64,000 bases of DNA from assembly GCF_021531355.1 (NCBI RefSeq), contig NZ_JADYTS010000009.1, positions 1 through 64,000 of the forward strand, in the 5' to 3' direction. Shown piece after piece: positions 15,457-24,549 of the stretch. The notes under the pieces were generated by a model that worked only from the letters and a program-made list of their open reading frames with translations, did not search any database and was not told where the DNA came from. A program made the translations under genes and the position numbers. This DNA comes from Leyella stercorea. GTDB lineage: Bacteria; Bacteroidota; Bacteroidia; Bacteroidales; Bacteroidaceae. Each line of letters begins with the position of its first letter. Position 1 is the stretch's first letter.

Positions 15457-16212
15457 ATGAAAGCCAACAAAATGACTCTCGTGATGGCTATCCTCGCCAT
15501 CATGTTCATTGCTCCGGCCAAGGCCAAAGCACAGGTAAACGCACAGCTGTTTTATGATTTCGGCACTGACCGCAAGTTCGCAACCCTCACACTTGAGATG
15601 TTCAAGCAGGACAAGTGGGGTAACACCTACTTCTTCATCGACCACGACTTCAACTACGACCAGCACGTAGCAGGTCCTAACTTGGCTCCTGGTGGTACAT
15701 ACTTCGAGATAGCACGCTGCCTCAACTTCTGGCAGAACTCAGCTATCAAGAACCTCTCGCTTCACGTAGAGTACAACGGTGGTATCACTGCCTCATATCC
15801 TATCAACAACGCATGGCTCGTAGGTGTCGACTACTTCATGCACAGTAAGGACTTCAAGAACACCCTCAACCTCAAGGCTCTCTACAAGAACATCAAGAAG
15901 AAGGACTCTGACGTGCCTATGCAGTTTACAGCAGTATGGGCTATGAACGACCTCTTTGGTGTGAAGGGATTGAAGTTTGACGGATTTGCCGACTTCTGGT
16001 GGGAAGACCACGCTGTCGACTTCCGCGAGGACGGTTCATGCGACATGAAGTCGACCGTGTTCATCACCGAGCCACAGCTATGGTATAACGTTGGTCAGCA
16101 CTTCGGCGTAGACAACCTCAGCCTCGGTACAGAGATTGAGCTGTCTAACAACTTCGGATCTACTGGCGGTTTCAAGTGCCGTCCTTGCCTTGGCGTAAAG
16201 TGGGACTTCTAA
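15457..16212 (+). CDS. DUF5020-family outer-membrane protein (Tsx-like)
   Basis: This 251-residue protein has a signal peptide (MKANKM, a hydrophobic run, cleavage after AKAKA near 25). Alternating aromatic/polar beta strands run throughout (QLFYDFG, YFFIDHDFNY, GTYFEIARCLNFW, LGVKWDF at the end), and a C-terminal aromatic residue is typical of outer-membrane barrels. Members of DUF5020 resemble nucleoside-specific Tsx channels. It is followed 63 bases later by a purine permease, which fits a nucleoside or nucleobase uptake unit across both membranes (inference). Codon use suggests strong expression. Confidence 0.85.
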   Translation: MKANKMTLVMAILAIMFIAPAKAKAQVNAQLFYDFGTDRKFATLTLEMFKQDKWGNTYFFIDHDFNYDQHVAGPNLAPGGTYFEIARCLNFWQNSAIKNLSLHVEYNGGITASYPINNAWLVGVDYFMHSKDFKNTLNLKALYKNIKKKDSDVPMQFTAVWAMNDLFGVKGLKFDGFADFWWEDHAVDFREDGSCDMKSTVFITEPQLWYNVGQHFGVDNLSLGTEIELSNNFGSTGGFKCRPCLGVKWDF

Positions 16213-16275
16213 GCCTAAAAAGGTAAAGAAGTAAAAAAGTAAAAGAGTAAAAAGGTTTTTAAAAACAATAAGACT

Positions 16276-17574
16276 ATGCTTTCAAAACTCTTTGGCTTCG
16301 ACCCCAAGAAGCACAACATCCGCACTGAGATTATGGCTGGTGTGACCACATTCCTCACCATGGCATACATTCTCGCTGTCAACCCGAGCATCTTCTCCAA
16401 CCTTGCATCGCAGGGTATGGACACCAATGCCGTGTTCACATCAACAGCCTTGGCTGCTATCGTCGGCACTCTCGTAATGTCGATCTACGCCAAGAAGCCT
16501 TTCGGACTTGCCCCGGGCATGGGACTGAACGCCTTCTTCGTGTTCACCGTCTGCCTCACCATGGGCTACTCATGGCAGTTTGCGCTGACCGCCATCCTCA
16601 TTGAGGGATTCCTCTTTGTGCTGATGACCGTAACGAAGATACGTACACTCATCGTAGACGCCATTCCGGCTACGCTCAAGCGCGCCATCGGTGCTGGTAT
16701 CGGATTGTTCATCGCCTTCATCGGACTCAAGAACGCCGGCATCATCGTTGAGAACTCAGCCACATTCGTGACCATCGGCAAACTGACAGGCGGCTCTGCA
16801 CTACTCGGCGTCATTGGCATAATCCTCACCTCGGTGCTCGTAATCAAGAAGGTGCCGGGCTCGCTGCTTATCGGTATTCTTGGCACAGCGCTCATCGGTA
16901 TTCCTATGGGTATCACCAACTTCAACGGCATCATCGACACTCCGCCGTCGATTGCGCCTATATTCTGTAAGTTCGAATTCCACCATATCTTTACTATCGA
17001 TATGCTTATCGTGGTGTTCACATTCCTCTTCATCGACATGTTCGACACCATGGGTACGCTAGTAGGCGTATGCACCAAGGCGGGAATGATGCAGAAGGAC
17101 GGTCGCATTCCTGGACTGAACAAGGCTTTTATGGCTGATGCCATTGCCACTATGACCGGCGCTTGCCTCGGTGCCAGCACCACTACAACATACGTAGAGA
17201 GTGCATCGGGCGTTGCTCAGGGCGGTCGTACCGGATTGACAGCCTTCGCTACAGCCATGTGCTTTGTCATAGCGCTGTTCTTCGCTCCGATATTCCTCTC
17301 TATTCCGGCTGCAGCCACAACACCGGTTCTTGTAATCGTGGGTCTGTTCATGCTGTCGCCAATCAAGGATATCGATCTCGACAACTTTGCTGAGTCTATC
17401 CCGGCATTCATCACCATCATCATGATGCCTCTGACATACAGCATCTCTGACGGTATCCTTTGCGGTGTTATCTCTTACGTTGCAATCAACGTAATCTGCG
17501 GCAACTTCAAGAAACTCAACATCACGCTGTATATATTGGCAGTGCTGTTTGTGATGAAGTACATTTTCATCTAA
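16276..17574 (+). CDS. NCS2-family purine permease (AzgA/PbuG-like)
   Basis: This 432-residue inner-membrane protein has about 12-14 hydrophobic segments. Family signatures include the N-terminal TEIMAGVTTFLTMAYILAVNP, KPFGLAPGMGLNAFFVFTV near 75, DMFDTMGTLVGVCTKAG near 257 and GASTTTTYVESASGVAQGGRTGLTA near 300. The AzgA branch imports adenine, guanine or hypoxanthine by proton symport. It lies directly after the Tsx-like DUF5020 gene, on the same strand and without an intervening promoter. Confidence 0.93.
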   Translation: MLSKLFGFDPKKHNIRTEIMAGVTTFLTMAYILAVNPSIFSNLASQGMDTNAVFTSTALAAIVGTLVMSIYAKKPFGLAPGMGLNAFFVFTVCLTMGYSWQFALTAILIEGFLFVLMTVTKIRTLIVDAIPATLKRAIGAGIGLFIAFIGLKNAGIIVENSATFVTIGKLTGGSALLGVIGIILTSVLVIKKVPGSLLIGILGTALIGIPMGITNFNGIIDTPPSIAPIFCKFEFHHIFTIDMLIVVFTFLFIDMFDTMGTLVGVCTKAGMMQKDGRIPGLNKAFMADAIATMTGACLGASTTTTYVESASGVAQGGRTGLTAFATAMCFVIALFFAPIFLSIPAAATTPVLVIVGLFMLSPIKDIDLDNFAESIPAFITIIMMPLTYSISDGILCGVISYVAINVICGNFKKLNITLYILAVLFVMKYIFI

Positions 17575-17580
17575 AAAAAA

Positions 17581-17740
17581 TTGAGAGTTGAGAGTTGAAA
17601 GTTGAGAGTTATGATTACCTTTGTAAAATATCGTAATCAAAATGGTATGTATATAAACATTATATATGGCATATCATAACTCTCAACTCTCAACATTCAA
17701 GTCTCAATTCTCAACTATAAGATTCTCAACTTTCAACTCT
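17581..17740. repeat. Heptad-repeat inverted element, copy 2
   Basis: TTGAGAG-type heptads at 17581-17610 and inverted heptads at 17680-17740 flank a core starting TTATGAT (17609) and ending ATCATAA (17673-17679). The core is, over most of its length, the reverse complement of the core of copy 1, including the promoter-like TACCTTTG. It again lies between two convergent gene ends. Confidence 0.8.
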
Positions 17741-17750
17741 TAATTTTTAA

Positions 17751-19535
17751 TTAATTGAGCAATTGCTCAATTGCTTCCACCATCGGCGCTGCCAAGGCGC
17801 GCTTGCTGGCGGGGACTTCTTGCGGTGTGAACTTCTTCACCATATTGTTCAGTTTCTGCAACTTTGCCTTCTGTCCGGTGCGTGTGTATTCCTTGCGCAG
17901 CTGAACAATCTTCTCGCAAATCTGCAGACCCTCTATCAGACGCTCGAAACGGATGCTTGAGCGCGGACCGGGATAGATGCAATAGGTGTCGCCGGCAGCC
18001 CATGAGCGGAAACGAGAGTCGCGCAGCGGGTCGCGTGTCCAGCTGTTGTACGACCAACGCAGGTAGCCGTCGTAGTCGCCGCCCAATGCGTGCACAGCCA
18101 TCCATGCCGCTTCGGCAGGTGGCGAGAAGGTGAATGTATTGGGAAATCCCTCGGTGCAGCAAGTGTAGTAGGTGCTTATCTTGCCCTCGGCGCGACGACG
18201 GGCGAGCACATCCTGCGGGAAATCGTGACCGTAAGCTATACAATAATAATACAGGTCGCGCTCAATCTCCTCGTGATAGATGCCTGCGAGCGAGATTTTG
18301 TAGTCCTTGTCGGCATCCTTTATCACCTTTATCGCTGCCTGCATGTCCTTCATCGGGCGCTCGTCCATGGCTATGCAGGTCTTATCAAACCATCCCTTCT
18401 GGCGCAGATGCTTGGCGAAGTCGCGCAGGAACGTGCCCCAGTATTCGGTGTAGGCAGCCTCGCCGGGCTTAGCCTTGACAAACTGTATGCGATTGGTAGC
18501 CTCGTCGTAGTAGTCGAAGCGCAAGTCCCACGGAATCATTGTGTAGCAGGCGATGAGCCGGTTGATGCCGACGTCGTTCATCATGAAGTCGACATATCGG
18601 TCGAAGACGGCATAATCGAACGTCCACGAGCCGTCGATGTGCTTGATGCGTGTCACCATCGAGTCGTAATGGTCTTCGGTCTGTCCGTTCCACGGCTTGT
18701 GCATGATGCTCGTGGTGATGCTATACTGTCCGGCATCGGCAAGCATCTTCATGATGGGGCGCATTGCGTCGAAGTGTTCCTTGCTCCACAGCGGCACCTT
18801 ATAGTATCGGGCTACGGCGTAGGGGTTCTGCCAGAGGTCGAGGTTGGTGGTCCACTGCTGCGGTGAGGGCAGCGTGCGGTTGATGACCTGCAACTTGAGT
18901 TGCAACGTCTGCGGCTTCATGTTCTTGCCGCTCACGGTAATCTGTGCGGTGTAATTGCCGGGCTTTGCATCCTGCGGCACCCACACGTTTGCCCATATAG
19001 GCTGCGTGGTGTTGCGGCGCACGGGCAATGTCTTGTTGATGTCGAGCACATCAGCCACTACCGATGAGTCCCAGTCGGCAGGATTGCGATAGCCGCATCC
19101 GCTGCCGTCCTTGTTGAGCTCGTCGGTCATGACGTAGCGCACAAAGTTGGTGTGTATGGCAGATGCAGGGATAACGGCCTTGCCCGAACGCAGGTCGGTG
19201 ACGGCAATCTGCACGTCGTCGAGATTGACATTGGTCCAAAGCACAGCCTGGGCGTTGACACGTTCGCCGCGCCATGCCTTTAGGCTGACTGCCTTCTGCG
19301 TCTTCACCTTCGGAATGTCGAGGCGGCGGTAGCGTGTGTCGATTGATGCCCAGCTCAATTGTGTGGGCTGAGCGAGCTTAGCCCATGCAGCATCGGAGTC
19401 GTGCGGCTTGGTGTCGGTCAGTTCTTCGTAATGGCCGAGTGGGAAGATGTCGGCTGGCTGACTGCTCTGTGCGTTGGCAGTGAGCGCTGTCATGGCAACA
19501 GCGCACAATGCAACCGAAAGTCTGATTTTCTTCAT
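17751..19535 (-). CDS. Secreted DUF4091 protein (glycoside hydrolase-like)
   Basis: This 594-residue protein has a signal peptide (MKKIRLSVALCAVAMTALTANA). A beta-rich N-terminal region precedes a DUF4091-type TIM-barrel-like domain with GWFDKTCIAMDERPM, ISTYYTCCTEGFPNTF, GGDYDGYLRWSYNSW and YPGPRSSIRFERLIEGLQ. Members are found with polysaccharide-degrading enzymes in Bacteroidota and probably act on glycans in the periplasm. The substrate is unknown, and no SusC/SusD genes are nearby. It is monocistronic with promoter TAACTTTG at 19611. Confidence 0.85.
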   Translation of the reverse strand: MKKIRLSVALCAVAMTALTANAQSSQPADIFPLGHYEELTDTKPHDSDAAWAKLAQPTQLSWASIDTRYRRLDIPKVKTQKAVSLKAWRGERVNAQAVLWTNVNLDDVQIAVTDLRSGKAVIPASAIHTNFVRYVMTDELNKDGSGCGYRNPADWDSSVVADVLDINKTLPVRRNTTQPIWANVWVPQDAKPGNYTAQITVSGKNMKPQTLQLKLQVINRTLPSPQQWTTNLDLWQNPYAVARYYKVPLWSKEHFDAMRPIMKMLADAGQYSITTSIMHKPWNGQTEDHYDSMVTRIKHIDGSWTFDYAVFDRYVDFMMNDVGINRLIACYTMIPWDLRFDYYDEATNRIQFVKAKPGEAAYTEYWGTFLRDFAKHLRQKGWFDKTCIAMDERPMKDMQAAIKVIKDADKDYKISLAGIYHEEIERDLYYYCIAYGHDFPQDVLARRRAEGKISTYYTCCTEGFPNTFTFSPPAEAAWMAVHALGGDYDGYLRWSYNSWTRDPLRDSRFRSWAAGDTYCIYPGPRSSIRFERLIEGLQICEKIVQLRKEYTRTGQKAKLQKLNNMVKKFTPQEVPASKRALAAPMVEAIEQLLN

Positions 19536-19610
19536 TATTGATTGGTTTTAGTGATTGTTTATGATTGTCGGCTATTGGTGTGTAAGCTTGCAAAATCAGC
19601 TATACGCTTA

Positions 19611-19618
19611 CAAAGTTA
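19611..19618 (-). promoter_or_regulatory. -7 element of the DUF4091 gene
   Basis: On the minus strand it reads TAACTTTG followed by TAAGCG, about 75 bases before the ATG at 19535. Confidence 0.5.
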
Positions 19619-19696
19619 GCCTTTTCTGATGATATTTCGATGGTTTTAAATCTAAAATACCAAATTAAGACTATTGCAAGAATGACGATAGTTTTG

Positions 19697-19704
19697 TAAT
19701 TTTG
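19697..19704 (+). promoter_or_regulatory. -7 element of the DAACS symporter gene
   Basis: TAATTTTG followed by CGGAATT lies 35 bases before the ATG at 19740. Confidence 0.55.
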
Positions 19705-19739
19705 CGGAATTAACGCTTTAAGAAAACAGAAATACTGAT

Positions 19740-21002
19740 ATGGATAATAACAAAGAGATGGCTCAGCATAGCTGTGCTGAGTCGCAGAACTTCTGGTTGT
19801 GGCTCGGAGCACTCGTCATCGGTACGGTGCTCGGAATGCTTGGTGTGGGATGGATTGACAGTGCCACCAACTTCGTGGCTACCATTTACACCCGCCTTTT
19901 TCAGTTTGTGGCTATACCTACTATAGCCTTTGCCGTCACCACTACGCTCGCCCGATTCGGCACGCAGAAAGATACAGGACGCATATTCCGCCACACGCTG
20001 ACCTACACGCTGCTCACTACGGTGGCTGCAGCTGCCGTGGGCATGCTGCTGTACCGGATTATCTCGCCCGACAATCTGCCGCTTGAGGCTATTCAGGGCG
20101 ACACGGGCATTGACTCGGTGAAGCAGGAACTTGGCGACGCCTCATACATGGACTATATCATTGGCATTGTGCCCGACAATGTGCTGCGCCCGCTGGTTGA
20201 GGGCAATGTGCTCTCGCTGCTGCTCATAGCTGTGGCTGTGGGCATTGCCCTGGCACGTATGCCCGAGACTGACAGCAAGCGCACGCTGATGAACGGTCTC
20301 TACGGATTGCAGAACCTTGTGTCTACACTCATCCACTGGCTCATCGACATTCTGCCTATAGGCATCGTGGCGTTTGCAGCACAGCTGTCGGCTGAGGTTA
20401 CTGCAGGCACCGTAGTAACGTCGATAGGCAAGTATGTGGCTGTGATATTGGGTGGCAATCTGTTGCAGTTCTGCGTGGTGTTGCCGCTGTTCCTCATGGC
20501 TCGCGGACTGAATCCTATACGCGTGGCTCGTGCCATGACTCCTGCTGTACTTATGGCATTGTTCACCAAGAGTTCGGCGGCTACGCTGCCCGTCACCATT
20601 CAGAGCGCCGAGGAGCGTCTGGGTGTGGACAGTCGTGTGGCACGCTTCGTACTGCCCATCTGCACTACTATAAATATGAACGGATGTGCAGCGTTCATAT
20701 TCGTCACATCGCTGTTCGTAATGCAGAATGGCGGGGTCGAGATTACATGGGGTACAATGATTATGTGGCTCTTCATATCGGTGATAGCAGCCATCGGCAA
20801 CGCCGGAGTGCCTATGGGATGCTACTTCCTTACACTCTCGTTGATGTCGGGCGTGGGCGCACCGATAGCCATTATGGGCATCATCCTGCCCGTATTCACC
20901 GTGCTCGACATGATTGAGACAGCCGAGAATGTGTGGTCGGACTCGTGTGTTGCGGCTATGACCGACCGAGATGTCCGAAACGCCAGCCCACGCCAAGCAT
21001 AA
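19740..21002 (+). CDS. Dicarboxylate/amino acid:cation symporter (DAACS)
   Basis: This 420-residue inner-membrane transporter of the SDF/GltP family imports glutamate, aspartate or C4-dicarboxylates with cations. Family features are FQFVAIPTIAFAVTTTLARFG near 57, the serine-rich hairpin (LFTKSSAATLPVTIQSAEE near 280), PICTTINMNGCAAFIF near 310 (the NMDGT-like motif reads NMNGC), and GNAGVPMGCYF near 355. The last 47 bases overlap the convergent hydrolase gene, so both C-termini are encoded by the same DNA. The exact substrate cannot be read from sequence. Confidence 0.92.
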   Translation: MDNNKEMAQHSCAESQNFWLWLGALVIGTVLGMLGVGWIDSATNFVATIYTRLFQFVAIPTIAFAVTTTLARFGTQKDTGRIFRHTLTYTLLTTVAAAAVGMLLYRIISPDNLPLEAIQGDTGIDSVKQELGDASYMDYIIGIVPDNVLRPLVEGNVLSLLLIAVAVGIALARMPETDSKRTLMNGLYGLQNLVSTLIHWLIDILPIGIVAFAAQLSAEVTAGTVVTSIGKYVAVILGGNLLQFCVVLPLFLMARGLNPIRVARAMTPAVLMALFTKSSAATLPVTIQSAEERLGVDSRVARFVLPICTTINMNGCAAFIFVTSLFVMQNGGVEITWGTMIMWLFISVIAAIGNAGVPMGCYFLTLSLMSGVGAPIAIMGIILPVFTVLDMIETAENVWSDSCVAAMTDRDVRNASPRQA

Positions 21003-22137
21003 GGTGCTTGGGTCGGTGGAAGTCGTTGAGGCAATAGCCTATGTGCAGCAGGAAGCGGTGCGTAAGATTCAGCTTCAGCGCTAACAGTTCGTATATGCCG
21101 TGGAAGTCGTCGGTGGCGTTGACGAAGTTGCTGCCTATGCCGAAGTTGATGGCAAAATAAGGCATGCAGAACTCTACACGTGCCGACGCTCCGAGCGCCA
21201 TCTGGCGCCACACCGACTCTGGTGCTACACCAGCAAGGTCGACGTTGGCGCCACGGTCGTAGGTGCCGTCGAGCGATAAGCCTGCCTTCAGCCAGTGGTT
21301 GAAGCGGTACATCGGGTTGAAGTTGAATCCTGCCACGGCATACGTTCCGGGTAAGATGTAAGCTTCGCCGTCGCTCATATAGTAGCCACGCTGATGCCAT
21401 GCGCCATATAATATAAGGTCGTAGGTGATGTCGTGGCTCACGGCTGGCATGGCTTCGTGACGATAGAGTAGGCGAGGCGAGTGGCGGTTGATGTAATAGG
21501 CGGCACCGATGCGCAGAGCGGCTGTGTTGAGGCCAAGGTTAGGAAACTGCGTGTTGCCGTTGGAGTAGTGGGTCACGTTGAGGCCGAAGTTGAGGTCGAC
21601 ATGGCGCGAGGCTATCCAGCGCATATACAGGTCGAACCCGATATATGCCGTGACGCGCGAACCTATCAGTTTGTTGTCGGGATTGTCAATCTCGTCGTAC
21701 GGTTTCCATCCGAAGGTAAGTCCGAGATTCCACTCGTAGTTGAGCGCCAGTCGATTGCTCAGACTGGCTATGCGTGCGCCTTGCAACAGAAATACCGACA
21801 CCGGATTGCCCAACTGCGGATTGAACTCGTTCCATCCGATGCCAATGCCTTGGTAAGTGTCGCGGTAGATGCGTGCCTGCTCGCTGCCCTCGGGAGCCGA
21901 GAAGGCATACTTAAGGTAATAGCCCATATCGTGGTTCATGGTGCGCACTTCGGGATTCTTGCCACGCAGGAAGTCGTTGGTATGCAGTATGGCGCCCGGA
22001 CGATAGTCGAACATTAATTGATGTACGAAGTGGCGGGTGGCTGACGAGTCGGAAGGCTCCGGCTCGGTTTGTGCCGACATGGGCAGGGCTAAAAGCGCAA
22101 GCAAAGCCCATAATATATAATAAGGTGTTGTTTTCAT
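20956..22137 (-). CDS. Acyloxyacyl hydrolase-like outer-membrane protein (PagL-like)
   Basis: With the start at 22137 this is 393 residues. The signal peptide is MKTTPYYILWALLALLALPMSAQ. A beta-barrel body follows with motifs seen in Bacteroides proteins annotated as acyloxyacyl hydrolase or PagL-like lipid A deacylases: FDYRPGAILHTNDFLRG, YQGIGIGWNEFNPQLGNP and LNFGLNVTHYSNGNTQFPNLGLN. An in-frame ATG at 22227 was rejected, because the promoter at 22198 and the hairpin at 22159 lie between it and 22137. The predicted activity is trimming of lipid A acyl chains; this is inferred from family naming only. The 3' end overlaps the symporter gene by 47 bases. Confidence 0.75.
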   Translation of the reverse strand: MKTTPYYILWALLALLALPMSAQTEPEPSDSSATRHFVHQLMFDYRPGAILHTNDFLRGKNPEVRTMNHDMGYYLKYAFSAPEGSEQARIYRDTYQGIGIGWNEFNPQLGNPVSVFLLQGARIASLSNRLALNYEWNLGLTFGWKPYDEIDNPDNKLIGSRVTAYIGFDLYMRWIASRHVDLNFGLNVTHYSNGNTQFPNLGLNTAALRIGAAYYINRHSPRLLYRHEAMPAVSHDITYDLILYGAWHQRGYYMSDGEAYILPGTYAVAGFNFNPMYRFNHWLKAGLSLDGTYDRGANVDLAGVAPESVWRQMALGASARVEFCMPYFAINFGIGSNFVNATDDFHGIYELLALKLNLTHRFLLHIGYCLNDFHRPKHLMLGVGWRFGHLGRS

Positions 22138-22158
22138 TTCACGATACTTTGTTTCTGT

Positions 22159-22187
22159 ACTCACGTGAATATCTTTCTCACGTGAGT
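22159..22187 (-). promoter_or_regulatory. Leader hairpin made of two CACGTG palindromes
   Basis: ACTCACGTGA at 22159-22168 and TCACGTGAGT at 22178-22187 are perfect inverted repeats, each containing TCACGTGA, itself a palindrome. They lie between the promoter and the ATG of the hydrolase gene. This could be an operator for a dimeric regulator with two sites, or an RNA hairpin near the start codon. Confidence 0.7.
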
Positions 22188-22197
22188 AATATAATTG

Positions 22198-22205
22198 CAA
22201 AAGTA
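22198..22205 (-). promoter_or_regulatory. Promoter of the acyloxyacyl hydrolase-like gene
   Basis: On the minus strand TACTTTTG is preceded at exactly 19 bases by TTTG, giving the full Bacteroidota -33/-7 arrangement. It lies 60 bases before the ATG at 22137. Confidence 0.7.
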
Positions 22206-22323
22206 AGTATTTTATATCGTTTTGCAAAAAATGTCATATAAATCTTTCCTTTTTTCGTTTCTGTGCCATATTGACAGGCTTTTGGCCCCGTGAAATGTCA
22301 GTACGAACTTAGCATTCTGAGTT

Positions 22324-22340
22324 TTGGCACACCATTTGTA
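22324..22340 (+). promoter_or_regulatory. Sigma-54-like promoter upstream of dnaK
   Basis: TTGGCAC-ACCAT-TTGTA has the -24 GG at 22326-22327 and, 12 bases on, GT at 22338-22339 in place of the consensus GC. The heptamer GCGAACG starts at 22350, exactly 26 bases from the first T, as in the perfect sigma-54 promoter at 373. It lies about 75 bases before the dnaK ATG. Confidence 0.55.
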
Positions 22341-22422
22341 TATTATACGGCGAACGCAGTCGTAGTGCTGCTGTTCAGCATACAAATATTAATCACGAAA
22401 TAAAAATAAAAAAAGATACATT

Positions 22423-24339
22423 ATGGGAAAGATTATTGGAATCGACTTAGGTACTACAAACTCATGTGTTGCCGTTTTTGAGGGCAACGAACCTGTAGTA
22501 ATCGCCAACAGCGAAGGTAAGCGCACAACTCCTTCAATCGTTGGATTCGTAAAGGACGGTGAGCGTAAGGTAGGCGACCCTGCAAAGCGTCAGGCTATCA
22601 CAAACCCGAAGAACACCGTATATTCTATCAAGCGCTTCATGGGTGAGACCTATGAGCAGTGCGCTAAGGAGGTTACGCGCGTTCCGTTCAGCGTAGTTAA
22701 CGAAGGTGGCTACCCACGCGTTGACATCGACGGCCGCAAGTATACTCCGCAGGAAATCTCAGCTATGGTGCTTCAGAAGATGAAGAAGACCGCTGAGGAC
22801 TATCTCGGTCAGGAGGTAACTGACGCAGTTATCACTGTTCCTGCTTACTTCTCTGACTCACAGCGTCAGGCTACTAAGGAGGCAGGTCAGATTGCTGGTC
22901 TTAACGTTCGCCGTATCGTGAACGAGCCTACTGCCGCAGCTCTTGCTTACGGTGTAGACAAGGCCAACAAGGACATGAAGATTGCCGTATTCGACCTCGG
23001 TGGCGGTACATTCGATATCTCAATCCTCGAGTTCGGTGGTGGTGTGTTTGAGGTACTTTCTACCAACGGTGACACTCACCTCGGTGGCGACGACTTCGAT
23101 CAGGTAATCATCGACTGGCTCGTACAGGGCTTCAAGGCCGACGAGGGCATCGACCTCTCTAAGGATCCGATGGCTATGCAGCGCTTGAAGGAGGCTGCCG
23201 AGAAGGCTAAGATCGAGTTGTCAAGCACAACTTCTACAGAAATCAACCTTCCGTATATCTCAGCCGAGGGTGGTGTGCCAAAGCACTTGGTTAAGACTCT
23301 GACTCGTTCACAGTTCGAGCAGTTGGCTCACAACCTCATCCAGGCTTGCCTCGTACCTTGCCAGAACGCTATCCGCGACGCAAAGCTCCAGACTTCAGAT
23401 ATCGACGAGGTTATCCTCGTAGGTGGTTCAAGCCGTATACCTGCTGTTCAGACTCTCGTTAAGAACTACTTCGGCAAGGAGCCTTCAAAGGGTGTTAACC
23501 CTGATGAGGTGGTAGCCGTAGGTGCTTCTATCCAGGGCGCTATCCTCAACAAGGAGAGCGGCGTAGGCGACATCGTATTGCTCGACGTTACTCCGCTTAC
23601 TCTTGGTATCGAGACAATGGGTGGCGTAATGACAAAGCTTATCGATGCTAACACAACTATCCCTGCAAAGAAGAGCGAGGTATTCTCAACAGCTGTCGAC
23701 AACCAGACTGCCGTAACTATCCACGTACTCCAGGGTGAGCGTCCGATGGCTTCACAGAACAAGTCAATCGGTCAGTTCAACCTTGAGGGCATCGCTCCGG
23801 CTCGCCGTGGTGTTCCTCAGATTGAGGTTACATTCGACATCGACGCCAACGGTATCCTCAATGTATCGGCTAAGGATAAGGCTACAGGCAAGGAGCAGGC
23901 CATCCGCATCGAGGCTTCTTCAGGCTTGAGCAAGGAGGAAATCGAGCGCATGAAGGCTGAGGCTGAGCAGAACGCTGCTTCGGACAAGGCTGAACGCGAG
24001 AAGATTGACAAGCTCAACCAGGCTGACTCCATGATCTTCACCACCGAGAACTTCCTTAAGGACAACGGTGACAAGATTCCTGCTGACAAGAAGCCGGGCA
24101 TCGAGCAGGCTCTCCAGCAGCTCAAGGACGCTCACAAGGCAGCCGACGTTGCAGCTATCGACTCTGCCATCGCCAACCTCAACAACGTTATGCAGGCAGC
24201 TTCTGCACAGATGTATCAGGGTGGCGCACAGCCGGGCGCAGGTGCTCAGGCAGGTGCTGGCGCACAGCAGCAGCAGGCTGGTGGCGACGCTAAGAGCGAC
24301 GAGACAATCCAGGATGCTGACTTCGAGGAGGTGAAATAA
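22423..24339 (+). CDS. dnaK: Chaperone DnaK (Hsp70)
   Basis: This complete 638-residue Hsp70 has the ATPase signatures [34 protein letters not shown] and [14 protein letters not shown]. The substrate-binding domain starts with [15 protein letters not shown] near 385, and a helical lid leads to a Gly/Gln/Ala-rich tail ending in DADFEEVK. It folds nascent and stress-damaged proteins with DnaJ and GrpE, neither of which is encoded nearby. Codon use is strongly biased, as expected for a highly expressed gene. The final codons appear to be the insertion site of the element that follows, which would supply a synonymous 3' end. A sigma-54-like promoter precedes it. Confidence 0.99.
   Translation: MGKIIGIDLGTTNSCVAVFEGNEPVVIANSEGKRTTPSIVGFVKDGERKVGDPAKRQAITNPKNTVYSIKRFMGETYEQCAKEVTRVPFSVVNEGGYPRVDIDGRKYTPQEISAMVLQKMKKTAEDYLGQEVTDAVITVPAYFSDSQRQATKEAGQIAGLNVRRIVNEPTAAALAYGVDKANKDMKIAVFDLGGGTFDISILEFGGGVFEVLSTNGDTHLGGDDFDQVIIDWLVQGFKADEGIDLSKDPMAMQRLKEAAEKAKIELSSTTSTEINLPYISAEGGVPKHLVKTLTRSQFEQLAHNLIQACLVPCQNAIRDAKLQTSDIDEVILVGGSSRIPAVQTLVKNYFGKEPSKGVNPDEVVAVGASIQGAILNKESGVGDIVLLDVTPLTLGIETMGGVMTKLIDANTTIPAKKSEVFSTAVDNQTAVTIHVLQGERPMASQNKSIGQFNLEGIAPARRGVPQIEVTFDIDANGILNVSAKDKATGKEQAIRIEASSGLSKEEIERMKAEAEQNAASDKAEREKIDKLNQADSMIFTTENFLKDNGDKIPADKKPGIEQALQQLKDAHKAADVAAIDSAIANLNNVMQAASAQMYQGGAQPGAGAQAGAGAQQQQAGGDAKSDETIQDADFEEVK
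24325..24332 (+). other. Candidate attL in the dnaK 3' end
   Basis: GAGGAGGT, encoding the Glu-Glu-Val of FEEVK-stop, is repeated at 43802-43809, where the reading TTT-GAG-GAG-GTC-AAG-TAA again encodes FEEVK-stop. The two copies differ only at third codon positions outside the 8-bp core. This is what integration into the 3' end of a gene would leave. Confidence 0.5.
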
Positions 24340-24370
24340 GTATTGATAAACATCTATAACAATAAATAGT

Positions 24371-24407
24371 AAAATAGGGTGTAACTCAATGAGTTGCGCC
24401 CTATTTT
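24371..24407 (+). terminator. Terminator after dnaK
   Basis: The arms 24371-24387 and 24391-24407 pair over 17 positions including G-U pairs, with a 3-base loop, and CGTTTTT follows. It starts 32 bases past the dnaK stop. If the attL proposal is right, this terminator belongs to the inserted element. Confidence 0.85.
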
Positions 24408-24457
24408 CGTTTTTAACACTTGCGGATGACTATGCTTGTTTCTCGTTATTTTATTGT

Positions 24458-24472
24458 ATATTTGTACCATAT
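24458..24472 (+). repeat. 15-bp subterminal direct repeat, left copy
   Basis: ATATTTGTACCATAT is identical to 43750-43764. It resembles the GTAnnTTTG core motif used by CTnDOT-type integrases and also a -7 promoter element. It could be an integrase arm site, an alternative attachment core, or the promoter of the gene at 24550. Confidence 0.6.
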
Positions 24473-24549
24473 TTGTAACGCAACAAAATAGTAGATAATG
24501 TGCAACAAAAACACTCTTTCTACGTTATTATATAGAAAAGGCAATAAAT

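Noticed and set aside
24340-24549. tRNA gene as integration target
   Set aside because: No cloverleaf-like sequence was found near the integrase; the duplicated dnaK 3' end explains the site better.
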